Below are positions 23,566 through 35,398 of a stretch of 64,000 nucleotides of DNA, one piece after another (positions within the stretch are counted from its first letter, which is position 1; every line of letters starts with the position of its first letter). This DNA comes from Serinus canaria (taxonomy: Eukaryota; Chordata; Aves; Passeriformes; Fringillidae): NCBI RefSeq assembly GCF_022539315.1, contig NC_066315.1, forward strand, positions 103,459,990 through 103,523,989, written 5' to 3'. Both the position numbers and the translations under genes were made by a program. The notes under the pieces were generated by a model. That model searched no databases and was not told the DNA's origin. It saw only the letters and a list, made by a program, of their open reading frames with translations.

Positions 23566-26500
23566 CTATGATTTTAGCACATCTGAAGGTTGTTATTAAA
23601 TTAAGTAATTAATATAAAACTAAGATTTTCATAGTGACAGAAAGTAATTGGGTAAGCAGTGAGGCAGTTGTTACAACTGATGGAATAAAGTGCTGAAGTG
23701 CTCTTCTTAAAAGGCTGACTGCTAATGACCACAGCCAGCAGGCAGCTGAAACCCTCCAAGAGCACGAAAGGAAACCATGTTCTTCCCTCATCTATTTGCC
23801 TGAAGAAGGAGAAAACTGTCTAACCAGATTAAAAAAAAAATAAATTAGATCAGAAAAATATTTTGAATACTTTTTTTTTTGGTGATTTCTCCTGTGTGGT
23901 TATAATAATGACACATTTTATGCAGATATGAGATGGATGCCTCTGTACTGTTCCATTTGCACAGTGCTGATGATAGAAGCACTTTAAAGTCATCTTATAG
24001 ATGATGTGGCAATGCTCAAAATGTAGAGGAATGGTGCCTGAGGGAAAGCAGGGGTATAAATGCCTTCATAAAATGGCTTGCCAAAGCCTAGCAAAAGCTC
24101 AGGCAGCTGTGAGGTAGGGGTGAGGTAATACCTGACAAACTCAACCAAGGGATTCCAAAAACTTCTCCTGATGGCAGGAATCTGAATCATTCCTATATTG
24201 TTAGTTTTGCCATGTTTCCAAAGGGAACCAAAGAGAAAGCACTTTACTGACAGTGCAGTGTAGTGGGTGTTTCCCTTTTAGCAGCCAGAGTGCCAAAGGG
24301 TTGTTTTGTTTGGGGTTTGTTTTTCCTTTTTGTGCAAGTGATCCAGCAGCTTCGGAGCACCAGACACTAAAACACCACCGAGTGTGTGTTTCTGGGAAAC
24401 AACACATCACATCTCATTGCAGACAGACAGACAGACAGGGACAGATCTACAGAATGAAAAGTTGAACCTGCAGTGCCAGCAATAAAGTGCAAAAATTCCC
24501 TACTCTGCTAAATGCATGGGCAGTCCCATAAACGCATTTTGCGGCAGGATTTTAAAAAAATATTTTCTATGAAATGTGCATCATGCAGATCAATTACCCA
24601 GGAAGCAACAAAAGTAGGCTTTTGTAGCTCATTTAGCTGTAGAACACAAATGAGAATATTTACACCCATTCTAAAAGCAAGAAGAAGATAATGTTCAAGA
24701 GCTGGTAAAAAGATTAAAAGAATGAGGTGCAGAGGACATTAATGCTAATTTCAAATGTATTATTTTGGATTCAGTAAACTAACAGTGTGTGCACAGAGCT
24801 GTTAGCTATTTTGTTTAAGAAGTTGTACTTTATAGTGAGATGATTCTCCTGATGTCATCTTGCTTGATATACATACTCAGAACATAACTGTTCTGCGTGA
24901 CTTTATTCAGGTTATCACGCTCTTGGATTTAAAAGTGAAAGCCATTGTTTCATTGTAATCTTTTTCTACAGAGTTTGCTTTTCAAAATGTGCTTTTCCAC
25001 TTTCATAGCTCTAAAGACCTCAGTGTCCTTAGATGAAGCACTAGCTATTATTCACAGAGGTCTTTTTCTTCTAAATTTATTCAAACAGATAATTCTGCAT
25101 TCTCATGCCTTCCACCAAGTATTTTGAAAATAATTAAAAGAATTTTAAAAACAAATGGTCAGCCCATTACTGGGACTCTGAGGGAAGCTTGTGGGGGAGA
25201 TAGATGGTTGAATCTACCCCATGGTGTACACAGGTTGTAATTTAGTTCAGCCCTGTGCAAGGATTTCTCTTTTTGTTGAGTACAGGGCTGGAAAATACTA
25301 CCTGCATCTTACCCCCTGATGGTTATTTCCATGACATAAATACATCATCTAGAAGGGTACATAAAACATTCAGCCAGCTTGTCTTTGCTCAGCAGAAGTT
25401 GCAAATATTTTCTAATGGACCTGAGCTGCTTGCCTTTGTTTGCATGTACATATTGAATCCCTCCTGGCCTGGAAGTTTGCTTTGTTGTTTCAGTAAGTGT
25501 GTTGAATTAAAAAATAATGTAAAGTAAAAATAGAAGAGTTTTTCATTGCATGAAGAGCTGCCTGTCTCCACTTCTCAGACACAGAGAACAAATTCAGAAA
25601 TGCTTCCTTCAGATTAAGGATGCAGCAATTCCTCAGAGAAGCTTCAAGTCTAGGAATTTGATTTGTAGTGTCTACATTATACTAGGAAAACCTGACACCC
25701 TTAATTCAAGAATTCTCATTGAGAACAGAGCCTAATGAACAGAATTGCCAATCTAAACCTAGAAATATAGGCCCAAATGGTTAATTTAAATTTAACCAGT
25801 GTCAAAAGAAAAAAATCCCAAGAGCAAAATGTGAATTTTACAGTGCTTACCACAGCTCTGGTTTTGCTATAAAACTGAAGTTCTCATTCAGTGCTGATTG
25901 GAGTCTGGGGTGAGGCCAGAGGCACCTGTCCACAAATGGCTCCTGTTCAATGACAGAGATGACATGGTTTAAAGCCATTGATATTGCACCATACCTTCTT
26001 TCAGGAAAAATAAATCCAAAAACCTCTCTGGTTCCCTTTGATCTGCCACTTATTACAACTTAGACTCCCACATAAGCAGCTACTGCTATTACGTTTTATA
26101 CCAGCTAGTAATTTAAATAAATTTAAAAATATTTTACTAAACATGCTAATTGGGCTGGTTTCTGATTTGCAGTGCCACATCTGGTTCAGATTTCAATACA
26201 GTTCACAATTAGAGAGCAGATCTCCCTGCTTGCACTGAGTGCTTTGGTCACATGTGGGTTTTTTTTTTCCCTAATGAGCTGTCAACAAGCTGTCAAATGC
26301 TGATACAAATTAGAGAGGGGAGACGGTGAAGGGTTGGTATAAAGCTCTGGAATCAGCCCTGTAAATGGACTCTTTCTCACAACTCACACACATGTGACTT
26401 TACCTTCCTCAGGGAGTAGTTCTGCTGCAGTCACCCCTGTCAGTCCTTCAGGTAGGACCTATTCCCATGATTAGAGTTTCCAGGGATTTGGCCCACTATG

Positions 26501-27787
26501 AAAGTGAAAATACATTGTTTTTCTGTGTTCCCATCTTCCATATTGGTAATATTTTTATATTTATTTATTTATATTTTTATCCAGACTATTTGTGCTTCTG
26601 ATACGGGAGGCTTGGGATGAGAACATGAGGGTAGCTACTACCAGCAGCATTTACATGGGGCTTCTTCAAGGCTCCTGCTTCAAAAAACATTCTTCAGAAC
26701 AGGTAAACTGGTGTCAGTACCAACATCAATATTTACCAGCAGGAGATTAGATCTAGTGTCAAAAGCTGTAGTTGGTTTTTCTGGGAAGCATCCGAGCTCC
26801 TTTGTGCAACCATCCAGGCTCCACAGTGCATGTCAAGCTCTTACTAGAGGCATGATACTCCTAAATACATCAACAGCCAGCAAGTAAATAAAGCAGACCT
26901 GGATCCTCATGGACTACTGACTCAGTAACAGGACAATATTAACTTCTGTGAATGCTAAAGACACTGAGAGCTGCCATCTATCTTTCCTCCAGGGGTGCAA
27001 TAGCCCAGGCACTGAGAAATTCAGTGTTTATGTGACATAACCCAATACCATTTTATTCTTGTCCTGCACTCAAGTTTTGGAGCAAATGGTTTTCTGCTTC
27101 TGTCTGAGAGCAGAAAGTCTTCTCCCATCTGTTTGTACTGACTTGAACACTTAGTCTGGACATTTTTCTGGGAGGCAAAAATCCAACTAGCCTGTGCAGT
27201 AGTTCCTACCTGAAGTAATTGGGTGTTGGAAGGGCTGTTGCAAAGTATTTTGATAATGTGAACTTGATAGCAGCATAAAGCTACTGTACCTCTGCCCTCC
27301 TTTTAGATATCCATGTAGCTATATGTTTATGTATTTTTTCATTTGCATAAGCTGTATTGTTAGAGGAATGAACTGCATTACCACATTTCATTTAGCTTTC
27401 TAATGAGCAGCTCTGACCTTTATCACAAACCCCCTTCCCACCACCAAGCTCCATGTTAATAAAGAGCCGATGTGAATTTGAAAAAAGGATCCAATTTCCC
27501 AAAGGTGGTTAAATAGCATGTTCTAGCACTCACTGGCTGATCTCCACAGGATAATTAATTCACTGATGAGAAATGTGTCTGCAGTTCATTTTTGGTGGAC
27601 TGGGATTAAAAAAATGTACTACAACTAACCTTCAAGTCAGTCAGCTTTGTGGAATGATTCACAGTGCAGAAAACTTTGTTCTAACTAGCAATGTTCCTGA
27701 TATGTGATCAGGCATTTTAATCAGTGTCTGATTTCAAATCGCTTTGTCACACTCTACCAATGACGCATTACAGACGTGCAGGACTGA

Positions 27788-28087
27788 CCCACTGGACTGA
27801 AACAATGTCAGTCCTTTGCAGCTAGCGAGGGTAAAAAAATATCAAACATTGGCTCATCAGCTTCCTATGGTACATTTGAAGAAGGATATGCTCGTGTACA
27901 TGCGGTAGATTTAAGCACTGACATGGTAGCAACTGCAGGATGGGAGTTTCATTTTACAGAAGCTTCTGGTACTAAAAGATGAGGTGTCAGTGAAACAAAC
28001 GTGTCACCAGAAGTTGCAGTTGGTGCTTTATTCACAAATGACAGAACAATAAGCCTGCCATACAGGCTTTGCCCAGTGAGCCTTTGA
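27788..28087 (+). other. Open frame broken by one TGA; possible pseudo-exon or chance
   Basis: Between in-frame stops at 27785 and 28085 there are about 99 codons interrupted only by TGA at 27980-27982. The upstream part includes SNIGSSASYGTFEEGYARVH and, after five residues, STDMVATAGWEFHF. The downstream part includes TNVSPEVAVGALFTNDR. The composition is protein-like and CpGs are more frequent than around it (near 27764, 27774, 27826, 27892 and 27903). I recognise no family. It has no good start codon near its beginning, and splice sites were not established. It could be a decayed exon or retrocopy, a conserved non-coding element, or chance. Confidence 0.15.
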
Positions 28088-31000
28088 AAGCATCTCTCTC
28101 CACCTTACACACTATGGCAAAAGCAACACATCAGTGAGGTTATGTTTCTGACACACTTTATAAATACCTGTATCATCTCAATGTGCTGTAGGGTTATCTT
28201 ATTGTATTTTCATGCAGTCTGCAGTTGAGCTTATAGCTATTTTAACCTCATCTTGGCACAATAGAAAATGATGGAGTAATTCAATGTATTTGTTCTTGTA
28301 CAGGTTGAACATTTCCCATTGGTATGCATTCACCACATACAGCAAGTTCAAGGGAAATAGCTTATAAGCTTCCTGAAAGGTGGCAGAGTAATGGGAAGGA
28401 ACTGAACACTAGATAATGCTATATTAAAAAATGAACTATCAAATTTTAAGCAAAACCACATGACCAAAGAATGGTAACTATATAATTTTTATGTCAAAAA
28501 AACCCTCCTCAAAAACCAACAAGAATATGACATACTGAGTCTGCTACTTAGGCTTCGGTATCATATGAAGCTTTTAAATATATTTTGAGAGAAATAATTA
28601 CAGAAGAGATGGAAGCAAAATAAAATAAAAAGTCTAAAAAAATAAATAGTAATTCTAAATTAATAAAAAATATTTCATTTTCTAAACCCCTGACTAATAG
28701 TACATCTTATTTATCTTTGACAAAATAGCTGATGTGATATTGTGTGAAAAATCATTAGCAAAGATATAAGCTGTGTAAGAAGAGGTCTCAAGGGGAAGAC
28801 ACAACAATGAAGATAGCATGAAGGTAGCATGAAGATATATTGTAAGATAGTTACAGAAGCCCCTCTTATACTCCTTACTTCCCTTCACAAAACCAGGTGA
28901 ATTTGCTGATATCATTTGTGAGGACCTCAATTGAAAGTCACTGGCAAAAAGAAAACCAGAACACCTTAAAAAAAGGTCTAAGTGGCTTTAAAGACCAGCA
29001 CAAAGAAAATCCCACTGTAAAACGCAAAAGGTGAAACATTGGAAATCTTATAAAAGCTGCGAAGGGCTACAGGCCCTCCAGAGAAGTGAACTGGACTACA
29101 GAGGATGAGCTTGTGTTCCAGCTGGCCAGCACGATGAGGAAATGACTGTGAGAAGCTGCTATGAGGAAGCAAAAGTCGTCTTACATGGAAGATTTCTAGC
29201 AAGGAAACTCAATATCATTGTCATTCTTTATGGCATCTGATAGAGATAATGTGGAATGCTGCTTGCATCCCTGCTTCCCCCATTCAAGAAATGTGAACTC
29301 ATGGTGTCAAAGGAGCAGATGAGAAAACATGTCCAGGAGAGCAGCCAGGGTATTTTATGAGATTTGAGAAAGTGTGTTTCATTCTAGCAGAAAAAAAAAC
29401 CTGAGAGAAAGTGATTGCATTTTATAAATTCACAGGGAGGGTAAACACTAGGGAAGAGCTATTTAAACTAAAAGGCAATGTTGGCATAAGAACAAAGGAG
29501 TATGAGCTGACCATGAATAATTTTAAGATGGAAATTAAAGGAAGGTTTGCAACCATGAGAACACTGAAGTTCTCAAGCAACTTCTCAGTCTGGCTAGGAG
29601 CAATAATAAATTGTTTTAAGATGGTGTTCAATGAAAGAAAAATAGCTTTGCAATATGGAGGGGAAAACTCAGTCACCCAGGACACTTTTGTCCCACATTT
29701 CTATACCTTAGGGGTCAGTGTGTGGAAAAGAAGAACTTGTTTGTTTGGTGAGTTTTTTTTTTTGTCACAACCTATAAAATAATAGTAGGGGAAGAGTTAC
29801 TGAGTTGATACTATAACATCTTCTGAGCTGGTCTTTGAACAATGTATGTCCTAAACGAGCTATTAAGTAAAAAGGATGAATGGAATTACAGAGTACTATT
29901 TTCTAGAAAAATCTCCTCTGTCTGTTGCTGTGTTCATTACAACACACAGCAAGGAAACTTGACTTGCGCAAAGTGTCAGCGCAGTTGCATGTGTTATTTT
30001 AGATTTACCAGGAATATGTGTCTATGTAAAAATGGTTTTACACTGTAGAAAACAGAAGCAGCAGCCCTTACAACAACCTTATTCTTAGCTATCAGTTTGT
30101 GTACCTTTACTGCATGGAAAGAAATACAACAGTTTAATTAAATTTCTTAAGGTCAGTGAAATGCCATTGTTTTGACAATCAGCTGTGCTCACATAAACCT
30201 TGGGGTCCAGATGGCTGGCTGTTTAATGGCAACACTGCATTGACAAATTCACCAATTAGATAGACATTAATATTGCATCCTTTCAGATTCTGAGCACAGC
30301 CTGACCCCGCTGAAGTGGGCTGGTGTCTTGCTTAATCCCTTGTGCATGCTCACAGAATGTTATCGTGCTGCTATAGTGGGTTCATCCATCAAAACTGCCC
30401 TGGCTTCTCAGCATGCTGAGCATTATTGGGTTTGTAAAAACAGATGTCATAACACACTGCTGGCAGAGTGGTGCTCTCTCGAGGGACAGCAAAAGGAACC
30501 ACCCCCTCCACACACACACTCACAATCACACATGCTGGGGGCACTGGTGTATTGTGAGAATTCTCCCATGGCTGCTCTGGGCTTGAAAGGGAAGATCCCT
30601 AATTTATGGGTGTTCAGAAGCCTGCATGCCTTGGTGCAGACAACTGCCCTTCTTGCCAGACATGTTGTGCTCCTTACATCAAATTTGCTCTTTTTCCTTT
30701 AATGGCCCCAAATCTGCCATGTTGGGAATACAGAATTACAACCTGCATTAAACTGTAGTGGTGTTGTCTTGCATGGAGCAATTCCTCTGCATTACAATGA
30801 GTTCCTGGGGACAGAACCCACTTTCCCTTTCACCAGCTCTACAGCCAGCTGTGCTTCTGGAAATGTCAGAATCCCAAGATCTGATGGTTTGACTGGAACA
30901 GAGGAAGAGGCAATGACACCTGCCAATACTCACTTTTTCCAAATTACCTCCCCCACCAAATTTTTTTTTGGTTTTGTCTCATTCAAGACAAAAAAGTCTG

Positions 31001-31880
31001 TTGTTTTTAATTAGATTTCATTACTCTCCACTGTCTTTCCTCAGGGCAGTGGTGGCAGTGATAATACACCTACAGCAACAATTACAGCCTTTCTTGTATG
31101 AGAGCAACCTCAAGCAAGAAACAGCAGTTTCCCTAATGCAGCTTCCCACCAGGCCATCTTTCATTTCTATGTTTCTCCTGTGGAATAATCTTTTCCAGTT
31201 TCCCAGCTGGAATACTCGTCCAGAGTACAAGAGATGTGGACAATAAGAAAGTGATGTAGTGTGTGTAGGTACTACTACCTCCTCAATTATATGATGATTA
31301 CTCTCTGAAATCTTTCCTTTGAGAATGTGCTAGTCTGTCCTATTTTCTGCAGTTAAAATGAAGAATGCCACTGGATTTGGTAGCTTCTCATAACTAAGTT
31401 TCTCAGGTTTCTCAGAACATGATGTTAAGAGGACCGTAATTTACTGTTTTGAAAATAATTTTGAATTGTCAGGAGGGCATTGCCTTAGGAGTGTTAGGAT
31501 GGATGACAATGGCAAATACATGCTCTGTTAAATGACCATGACAACAGGAGAAAGAATTATCCATTTATCCTGTGAACACTGAAATCTAACATCCCTCATG
31601 TGTGATGAAAGTGTGCACCTCAAATTGACATATTCTGTCAGAATAACCAATCTCCATACAGAATTTAGCTAGAGGTGTATTTTCAGCTTTTTCACTTTTT
31701 TCTCATTTTCTTTCATCCAAAATTATCCTGAACTAGTTTCTACCTGTGATAGTCAAGATTACTTTCTGGTAAGTTGCCTGACATCAGTGGCGATGGGCAG
31801 AACAACATTTTTAATTGAAAACAACTAAAAGAGTTTTCAGAAAGGACTACTCAACATTATTTTGAAGGATGGAGTGACTT
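28088..31880. other. Long non-coding stretch, nothing recognised
   Basis: About 3.8 kb, AT-rich, especially 28420-28760. Frames at 29411-29782 plus (123 codons) and 30328-30702 plus (124 codons) are within chance expectation and resemble nothing known. A short CA-rich stretch lies at 30505-30535. Confidence 0.5.
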
Positions 31881-32664
31881 TGTATTCTATTGATAACCTT
31901 AGAGCAAATAGAGATATTAAATATCCCTTTCACAGCAGTGGGGTTTTCTTTACAGAAGAGTAGAACTTCAGTAAACTCTTGTTCCAGATTGCAAGGCAAG
32001 ACATTTTTTATTACCATCTGCATGGCAGTTGTCTTTTGTCAAGTGGGCAATTTTCCTTATCTCACTCTCTGAGTGAACACAATCACTCCTCCCTCTGGAG
32101 GGGACATCTGCTGATAACAAGCTATTGAATGTCACTGCATGGCTGATAAGAACTACAACATCCCATTGTGAGATGCTCTGCCCAGAGGGAGGAACTAAAC
32201 ATTCCTACCCAGATATAGTCCGGAGGTTTTGAAATACCAGCACGACTTCTCCACTGGATTCCCCAGAGGAACAGCAGCTGCCTCTTGTTCCACTGGATCT
32301 TTGGAGGAAGAATACATCCTTTTCTCCAGGACCCCCTGCTCCAGCAGAACCACACCTGACACTTCAGGAGGACTGCAGCCACATTTCCAATTGGACTGCT
32401 ACCAACACCCTGACCAACAGGGTGTCAGGTTGAGTTCTGACTCTGTCAGTGTTGTTCTAGTGTACTGCACTGGTAATTTTATCCTTTTATTTTTCTTCCC
32501 TGTGAAAGAACTGCTATTTCCTGCTCCCATATTTTTTGTCTGAGAGCCCCTTAATTTAAAATTCATAGCAATCCAGAGAGGTGAGGAGAGTTTACATTCT
32601 CCATTTCAGGAGAATGTAAACCCCTGCCTTCCTTAGCAGACTCCTGTCTTTCCAAACCAAGACA
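31881..32664 (+). mobile_element. Solo LTR of an avian endogenous retrovirus
   Basis: I recognise the central block (near 32110-32460: GCTGATAAGAACTACAACAT, CCAGCACGACTTC, GAGGAACAGCAGCTGCC, CACACCTGACACTTC, CAGGGTGTCAGGTTG) as a common avian retroviral LTR, from memory. The copy ends CAAACCAAGACA at 32664. A TG start fits at 31881, and ACTT lies on both sides (31877-31880 and 32665-32668), consistent with a 4-bp target duplication. The resulting length is 784 bp. No internal retroviral genes adjoin it, so it is a solo LTR left by recombination. The frames here (32122-32382 minus, 32229-32543 plus) are shadows. The 5' boundary is less certain than the 3' one. Confidence 0.78.
32590..32621. 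repeat. Perfect 13-bp hairpin inside the LTR
   Basis: GTTTACATTCTCC (32590-32602) and its exact reverse complement (32609-32621) flank a 6-base loop, ATTTCA. It lies about 45 bases before the LTR 3' end. Confidence 0.95.
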
Positions 32665-34534
32665 ACTTTACATGAACCTAAATAAGGAGTAAATTTCAAT
32701 TTTGATTAATACTTGTACATCTTTGGTAAATATACACCTATGTATGTATTTACTTATTTATTTAGAAAAGAGAGACAGTCAAACAATCCATGAAATAAGT
32801 TGTTTTGCTGATAAAAACACAGTCCCATTATGTAAAGTAGTAATTGGCCACTTTCTTTCTAGTCCCAAAAATATTTGCAAATGTTGAAAAGCCTGTGATT
32901 ATTTTTCTGATAATTTGCACTAGGAGTGTTCTCTTCACTTAGCTTACTGTGATTTAAATGAACACTTAGAGGCTATGTGGAGTAAATGGGCTCAGTGAAG
33001 GATCTGAGAACTTGCAGAAAGTATTCAACAATGACTTTCACAAAACACTGACTCATAGCTCGATTAAAAAAAAAAAAAGAGGTATTTAGTTCCCTTCAAA
33101 ATTAATGAGATCTGTGTGATGCTTTTTTAGAAAGTCTTTTATAGACTAGAAACTGATTTTTTCCCTGATGTCACAGATGATGACTGCTATACTTAAACAT
33201 ATTTTATGATATACCTTTAATTTTAGAAAGCTTGAAAGTAGCACAATGTCTCTACCAGGCAAGGCTAATTATGCGCTTGTGTCTCTGTGTAGAAATATTG
33301 GAATGGGATCTGTATACATTACAGAAGAATAGTGTTATTTAACATAAAGTAATTGTTGAATAGATAACAATAGGTACTATAATAGTTTTGCATTTCCAGA
33401 AGAATTCAAAACCATAAAATTAGTCCAGTGAATATTTAATCTTTATAGAAAATGTCAAGGCAGTTATGAGAAACCTATAACATTGAAGTTTTTGAGATAT
33501 TACATAATTCTATTGTGGTTTTTTTTATTTCTTGCAAATAGCAAGCTTAATTCTGGGTGGGGTCATAAATTGCATAGAGAGAAAGACCTACAGTAAAGCA
33601 GATGCAATTCAAATTTTAAGTTATTCATGAGTTCAGGCTTTCAATGAGTTTACAGCCAAAAGAGAATACAAAAGACTTGATTTCTTCTGCAAATAGAAAG
33701 AACAAAACTCACACTCTTTTAGATGCATACCCAAGTTCTGCCTAAAAAAAAAAAATGTTGAAAAAGCTTCCTAACCTCAAAATACCAAAGTTAGCTGCTT
33801 AAGTGTGGTCCCTACCACAGCTGCTACAGTCAACAGTGAGGTATCTGTGTCTGTAGCTGAACCTCTCTGATAATGGTCAGAGGTGAACTGGATGGAAGGG
33901 CAGTTTTCTATCACCAGGCAGAACTGATTAACACATGTTTAGTCTCTCGTTGACCTCCCCGGCAATGAATCACCGTGACTTCTGGAACCCGTGTTTCTGG
34001 AGATGCTCTTCAGGTTTTGAGCCATCAGTCACAACTTTGTCCATCCATTAATTACAGCAGATTATTTTTAGCTGTACCCATTCTGCTTTGCAAGTCTAGT
34101 TTCACATACCACTTCCCACAATCTGTAAGCATGGGTTGCAGCAATGCCATGACTAACAGGCTTAAAAGTCTCTCAGATACACTCTTGCCTTTCCAAACCA
34201 TGACTTAGACTGCCCTCAATGAAGAAGACACCCTCGGTGTTTTCTTTTTGTTGTTAAGGTGAAGAAGAAAAATATCCCAGTCATACATCCTTGAAAGATA
34301 TCTTATCATGTTGGAAATACCTCTATTTACGAATAAGTGGATAAAGGAAATTTTTATGTGTGCAAGTGGCAGGACAAGAGAATTATTGTCTCTGTGTAGG
34401 ATAGCTCAGCATAAGAAAACAGACAAACGTACCTTATCTTAGATGTGACTCTTCTGCCAGCCTCCTGAAGCTGTAGCTCCTCTGTAGGAAAGAGAGGGAA
34501 AGAAGAAAGAAACAGGCAGCAAGATCAGAACAAA
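32665..34534. other. Non-coding stretch, nothing recognised
   Basis: About 1.9 kb, AT-rich, with A13 at 33066-33078. The longest frame is 33975-34208 plus (77 codons), with no resemblance to known proteins. Confidence 0.55.
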
Positions 34535-34696
34535 AAAGGAGGTATTTCCTTAGAGGGTAACGAGGCACTGAAATAGGTTGTCCAGAGAAGTTGTGGATGC
34601 CTCATCCATAGAAGCTCAAGACCAATTTTGATGGGGCCCTGAGCAACCTGATCTAGTGGCATCCCTGTCTATGGCAGGGATTCTGTGAATCTCTGA
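34535..34696 (+). mobile_element. CR1 LINE 3' end, short copy
   Basis: The sequence GAGGCACTGAAATAGGTTGT, then CCAGAGAAGTTGTGGATGCC, GATGGGGCCCTGAGCAACCT, GATCTAGTGG, ATGGCAGGGATTCTGTGAAT is the standard avian CR1 3' UTR, ending in the family's ATTCTGTGA-like tail. About 160 bp remain, 5'-truncated, on the plus strand. Confidence 0.92.
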
Positions 34697-35221
34697 TGTT
34701 TATCCACTCACTGGGCATTGAAACCATGAAACTCATTGTTACAAGGATGTTGCACAGGCACTCTGAAAGCAGTTAGTTAAATTAATGGAAGCAAAATGCA
34801 TCTGTGACAAAACTCCCCAAGTCCAAACCCTTGTTCACTAAAATGCAGATTGATGGAAAATGAAATGATTCCTTGGGGGCCATGTTGGTGTGCACTTGCC
34901 TTGGTGGTATTTCTTCACATGGTGCATGTTGCAGGTGATGGGGAGAGGATAAAGGCTGAAAGGAGCTCTGACCTCTGTGCTTGCTCTCACATTCTTATAC
35001 TGTGTAGGGTCTGTCACACAGATCATGAAAGAGTTGTGGACTTTGGGGGTATATAGAAGAGGGACAAGCCAAGAAGGACTCAGTTCACTTTGCTCTTACT
35101 CTGAGTAATTCATCCATTTCAGATGGATGAAAACCTTTCTGTACAAAAACTCAGCTTGTGTCACTGAATCCATCCTCTCATGCTGTTTCTGGTTGTCTGT
35201 TTCAACCATGAAGTGAGTTGC

Positions 35222-35398
35222 AGACTAGAAACACCTTTTTATCTGTTAAGGAGGTGAAACATTGAAACAAGCTCCCTGCAGAAGATGATAAACCTCCTGC
35301 CCTGAGAATTTTTAAATCAGGTCAGAAAAATTTCTTCCAGGGAGGAACAGAGTACATTTTGTCCTGAAACAGAGGGACTGAGTAGCCTCTCCCATTTC
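35222..35398 (+). mobile_element. Possible old CR1-like 3' fragment
   Basis: The order GAAACATTGAAACAAGCTCC, then GATGATAAACCTCCTGCCCT, GAGAATTTTTAAATCAGGTC resembles the 'entries..aacaagctgcc..gttttaaa' layout found upstream of CR1-type 3' tails. It is diverged and lacks a clear tail, so the call is tentative. Confidence 0.35.

Larger units (their letters stand above)
22532..27787. other. Long non-coding stretch with small duplications
   Basis: About 5.3 kb without recognisable genes or transposons. Small direct repeats occur at 23299-23350 and 23522-23565. A short ACAG tract lies at 24420-24438. A run with octamer-like ATTTGCAT and homeodomain-like TAATGAG sequence at 27335-27415 has the look of a conserved non-coding element, but that cannot be shown from one sequence. 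All frames are under 95 codons. Confidence 0.5.
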
